Shown piece by piece: positions 60,290 to 64,000 of a stretch of DNA of 64,000 bases. The notes under the pieces were generated by a model. The model had not been told where the DNA came from. It was given only the letters and a program-made list of their open reading frames with translations, and ran no database searches. Every line of letters starts with the position of its first letter. Position 1 is the stretch's first letter. Position numbers and translations under genes: made by a program. Source of the DNA: Phallusia fumigata (Eukaryota > Chordata > Ascidiacea > Phlebobranchia > Ascidiidae); NCBI GenBank assembly GCA_008931825.1, contig QXVZ01023090.1, forward strand, positions 18,753 through 82,752. The letters run 5' to 3'.

Positions 60290-60307
60290 TTGCGCGACGT
60301 CGCGCAA
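60290..60307. repeat. perfect 18-bp GC-rich palindrome at the poly(A) signal
   Basis: TTGCGCGACGTCGCGCAA, overlapping by two bases the AATAAA at 60306. It is strikingly GC-rich in AT-rich surroundings, about 100 bases after the collagen-like stop codon. In RNA it would form a stem directly before the cleavage signal. Confidence 0.8.
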
Positions 60308-60311
60308 TAAA
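60306..60311 (+). terminator. poly(A) signal of the collagen-like gene
   Basis: AATAAA 112 bases past the stop at 60192-60194, directly after an 18-bp palindrome. Confidence 0.55.
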
Positions 60312-60427
60312 AATACTACTTAGCTAATTCGATGTCCAATTACTCAAGTTTTACGTAGCCACAATATTTACCATTCTTTCAGTTGATGCGCGCGTTTTGA
60401 CAGTTAGTTAAATCGTTGTGCTTTTAG

Positions 60428-60609
60428 GCATTATAGTCTCCCCGCATGTGATAAAATCGTCTCAACCTGTTCATGAAATATATTGCTACAACCATAGTCG
60501 CAGCAGTTCGTTACACAACAAGTTTAAAGAAAAAACGGGTCAAGCACAGAAAATCTTACAGAAAAAAATAGCCTTGGGTGAACATTTCCGGAAACTCAGA
60601 ATCCGATAA
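60428..60609 (+). CDS. possible alternative last exon of the collagen-like gene
   Basis: After a GTGCTTTTAG acceptor the frame that would continue phase-correctly from 59611 stays open for 61 codons to TAA at 60609. The peptide is basic and hydrophilic (SSLHNKFKEKTGQAQ, then KKIALGEHFRKLRIR). Using it instead of 60157-60194 would give about 349 residues. The agreement of acceptor, phase and open frame is suggestive; chance remains possible. Confidence 0.3.
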
Positions 60610-63131
60610 AATTTCACAAGTGTATGTTGCGTAAATCGTAAAGTATGTTTACTGAGCTTATAATGGGGAAAACGGCTTTGCAGCTTGAGGTTACAAAATG
60701 CTTACTTGAAGCTGAACGAAACAATTTCCACGCACGATTTCGGTGGTTTCAATTTTTTATCGTCAGCGGTGCCAGGAAATTACTCATGCGTATAAAATGC
60801 GCGAAGTTAGAAAATCCCCCACACAACAAGTTTAGCAAAACAACAACGCCCAGTTAAAAATACGCGTAGTTGTTGTTTAAATGTTTGAACCTTATGTTTT
60901 TGCTTTGTGTAAATTTCAATGGCACGCTGATTAAACCTGACATTTGCAAAAAACTTTTGCAGAAAGCCAAATTTGGTGCATACAAAACATTTGAGAAACG
61001 TCTTTCAAGTTTCAACTGCGGTACTCTGCAGACTGGGCTGACCAAACTATTGTAAAACTTTTGTTAACTTTGATGGACTTAAATGTTTGTTATTTAATTG
61101 TACTAGTATAGTCTCATTTGATCAAAAAGTTATGCTGTGTGATCGGTTGCTTATTGTGCATTAGAGTTGCCATGTGTATTAGTGCTGAGCAGTTTCAAGT
61201 TTCAGGCATCCAAATCATTTTATCATGACAATTATTAAATCCAAATGCACTTGGAACCAAGGTGGATTTGTGTGTAGTTGGATTTTCAACCTTTCTGACC
61301 TATGTTTGATGTTTTGGCAACTTCATCTTATGTAATACTATCAATATTAAAATAATTGTAATGAAATAATTCTCTTACAGGCTAAATTGATTCCCAAGGA
61401 ATGCTGTAATTGTGTGCAAACAGGGAACTAGCAAATCTTAAATTTGCTATCGGTCAGACAATTGTAGCACATCAAAGCAAATAAAACCATGGCCTCAACT
61501 TATCCAACTCATGGAAAATTACAGTTGAGTCCTTTCAAGTCATGCAGTTGTATAAATATGTTGGTATCAAAGTTATAAAAGTTTGACTGTTACACAATCT
61601 AAACATGAGTTATGTTTCAAAGAGGAAAAAGACTCCTTAAATTTTCTTCTCATCAACATTTCAGTTTTGACACAAACTTTACCGTTGAAACACAAACAGT
61701 TAGTTGGCTATATACTTTTGTCATGAAATGTTTGACCTATTGAAGTGAAACATTTGCAGCCATCACAATTAAAAAGTTTCATGAAAGTTGAGCTGGTGGT
61801 AATTGGAGTCATGAGGGCTTAACTGGGGGTAAAAACTTTTAGAAAGAATTTAAAGCACTACGATCAATACCGGTGTGAACAACTTTTAAATATTAACACC
61901 TGTACCCCCTATGACAGGCCCAAACAGGTAGATTTTAACAATGGTAACAGTTATACAAAAAATCTAACTATGTGAGAAAATTGCTGTTTTAATTTTTTGT
62001 GCCAAAAAAAGGGTATTTTCACCTAAAATTAAATTCTAAAAGAGTTTTTAGCTAAAATTTGTTTTTTACATTTTCAGGGTATGGTAGCTCCACTTAAGTT
62101 CTGTGCAAATTTTCAGCCCCCTAAGCCCAATATATCAAAAGATAAGGTATAATATGTTTTTGTTGTTTGCTGGGATGTGCCAGGCATGGTTTGCTCTAAG
62201 GACTCAGGTCTTATCACATCCTTGGTAACCTGGAAGACCAAGTTGTTGCAGTGAACCCCTCTTGAAGTGGTCAAATTCAGAAACAAGGTAGGAATTGGAT
62301 GAAATCAAAATACACTTTAGGTTAGGTCATTTTGTTTTTTTCATTTTGGTAATTCGTTTGACAATTAGCTCCAGCTGTTATTACACTAGCCCCCTGAAAT
62401 CTTTTTAAACATTAAAATGCTCAAAATGCATTAAATTTAGACAGTTTGCATAACATGTTTTTGTGGTACATTGATTACTGTGTTTGACTTTCTGATAAGG
62501 ACTATGCCCAAACTATTCATGACCCCATAAAAACTCCCAGTTGGTTAGCTGGAAATACCTGTCACTCGTATCCTCTTTACCAAGAAAGAAGTCATGGGTA
62601 CTTCCACAGGACCAGCGCACAGGTAGCATACAAATTACATCACTCATTTATCATGAAAATTTACAGATCGGAACAAGAGACATGCTGTAGTGTACAGTTT
62701 TTGCTACTGTTTTTTTTTTAAGGAAATTTGTGGGTTACACTCTGTCTGGTATGATCTCTTTGTGTTTTGATTGCATATTAGAACAGGAGAATGTCTGTGT
62801 GGGTGCTTNAACAATTAGGTAGTCGTTGAACCTCACACTCATTTCCCAGCACGGGTGATTGGCTGTTAAGGTCCCCCCTCGTCTGGTGCCACCAACGTCA
62901 TTTCTCAATCGTGTTTTCTCATTCAATTTTCATTCCCAAGACTCACTTTCTTGTAAGCCCGTCACATAACGTCTTACAAATACGGTGGAGCTGCAGCGCA
63001 TTCAACCCCGACCCACCAAATAGGCCCTTAGCCTTTTTAAAGTTTCAATGTTGCGCAGCTATTTCCGGCCTGTTGTTTGACTATGTGCAGTTGTGTCACT
63101 TTGTTTTATTTTACCAACTCAACTCATACAG
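60610..63131. other. gene-poor stretch before the GPCR exons
   Basis: AT-rich, with one ambiguous base N at 62809. Upstream GPCR exons (extracellular region, first membrane spans) are expected to precede 63132, but I found none here. Short open frames have no domain or splice support. Confidence 0.45.
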
Positions 63132-64000
63132 ATTTTCCTCACAAGTTGTTGAACTCTGATACTTGTTGGATCCAAGGCTACCATTTACATTTTGCCTTCT
63201 TGACTCCACTCGGGTGTCTCATTGTGTTCAACTATCTCCTGTTTGTGGTGATCATCAGAAAACTGACTTGCGCTCGAAAGCAGGTAGGTCATCGATTAAT
63301 GCTTGTTGCTGCCAGGTTCGGTGTTGAGAGGAGGGGTGACGTTGTGGGACCAGCCGAGGGGGTTCGAATCTAACCACCCGTGCTAGGAAAGAGGGTGGGG
63401 TTCGACAGGAAAACAAAACACCGAAAGAAAACCTGCCGGATAGTTTCAAGCTAATCGCCAAGTTATGTTCCCCCGCCAGTAACGCAGACTAATTTTTTTC
63501 CTTCTTGCTCTTGAAGCACACTTGATGGCGCGCTTAATCGCATTCTGCGTGTATGAAGATTGGTGTTGGACGTCGTGGCAAACGCTTGTGTAATTAGTTA
63601 CTGGTTGTACATAACATTGCGATTTCGAAAAGTTGATGGTTTTCAAAAATATGTTTCGTACCGCACAAAAAATACATTACAAACAAACCTAATTTATAGC
63701 GAATTCTGTAACATTCTGTCGCAGGAATAGATAAGGAAGTACCTAAAACCTAAATAAAAATATAAATTGATTCGGCGAAATTACACTAAACAACCATCAT
63801 ACTGGCTGATTTTGTTTCACAAATAAGTATTTTTTTTCTTCTTTTTTGGTCAAATCTGGTTACGCCCCAAAAACCGGACTGAATATTGACGGAGATCATA
63901 TTGTTTGGTTTGAAACAGATCCAGTCCACGCAGCAGCAACCAACCTATGTTCACCATCTGAGCTCGGCAGTCACAATCGCCACTACTTCAGGGCTGAGTT
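63132..64000 (+). CDS. Adhesion/secretin-type GPCR, partial (two exons)
   Basis: Exon 63132-63283 (phase 1 in, phase 0 out) encodes FPHKLLNSDTCWIQGYHLHF, then a span like LTPLGCLIVFNYLLFVVIIR followed by KLTCARKQ. The conserved CW of the second extracellular loop, the fifth membrane span with its Asn and the basic third intracellular loop are typical of family B2 receptors. Exon 63919 to the window end continues in frame (IQSTQQQPTYVHHLSSAVTI) into the start of the sixth span (TSGLS). Neither the 5' exons nor the 3' end is present. Subfamily cannot be assigned. Confidence 0.7.
63361..63370 (+). other. Pol III B-box-like sequence in GPCR intron
   Basis: GGTTCGAATC followed by TAACCACCC matches the B-box consensus. 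No convincing cloverleaf or A-box was seen, so a SINE fragment is likelier than a tRNA gene. Confidence 0.3.

Noticed and set aside
1-64000. CRISPR array, rRNA or complete tRNA genes
   Set aside because: No regular spacer-repeat array and no cloverleaf-forming segment seen; B-box-like pieces look like SINE fragments.

Overview
The window is eukaryotic nuclear DNA. Its genes are split into many short exons by AT-rich introns with GT/AG borders, and there is no bacterial-style gene packing. The gene families (FILIP1/FILIP1L-like coiled coil, CMSS1, MAT2A-type SAM synthetase, an LDLa/TSP1 membrane protein, a collagen/TSP1 protein, an adhesion-type GPCR) and the compact AT-rich layout fit an invertebrate chordate, most likely an ascidian such as Ciona. 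That assignment is inference. A single N at 62809 marks this as assembled draft sequence.

Layout. 0.3-4.5 kb (-): an unrecognised proline/serine-rich basic protein with two coding exons and an upstream TATA-like promoter. 6.3-15.4 kb (-): eighteen exons of a FILIP1/FILIP1L homologue; the 5' end was not found. 22.0-43.0 kb (+): CMSS1, whose sixth and seventh recognised exons fit together in phase across a 17.7 kb intron. That intron contains, on the same strand, a complete eight-exon gene (33.4-41.9 kb) for a single-pass receptor-like protein with LDLa modules, a TSP1 repeat, a mucin-like stalk, one membrane span and a proline-rich tail. 43.8 kb (+): an orphan candidate exon. 47.5-54.8 kb (-): an S-adenosylmethionine synthetase gene with six common exons and two complete alternative sets of the last three exons. 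57.9-60.2 kb (+): a secreted collagen-like/TSP1 protein. 63.1-64.0 kb (+): two exons of an adhesion-type GPCR that runs off the window.

Spaces and introns hold short hAT-type MITEs (one with a perfect 8-bp target duplication), SINE-like pieces, minisatellites, a 253-bp direct repeat pair and a strong hairpin. The two most notable points are the duplicated, phase-compatible 3' exon cassettes of the SAM synthetase, and the FILIP1-CMSS1 linkage, which echoes the human locus where FILIP1L lies inside CMSS1. All exon borders were assigned by eye from splice sites, reading phase and family resemblance; none is backed by transcripts.
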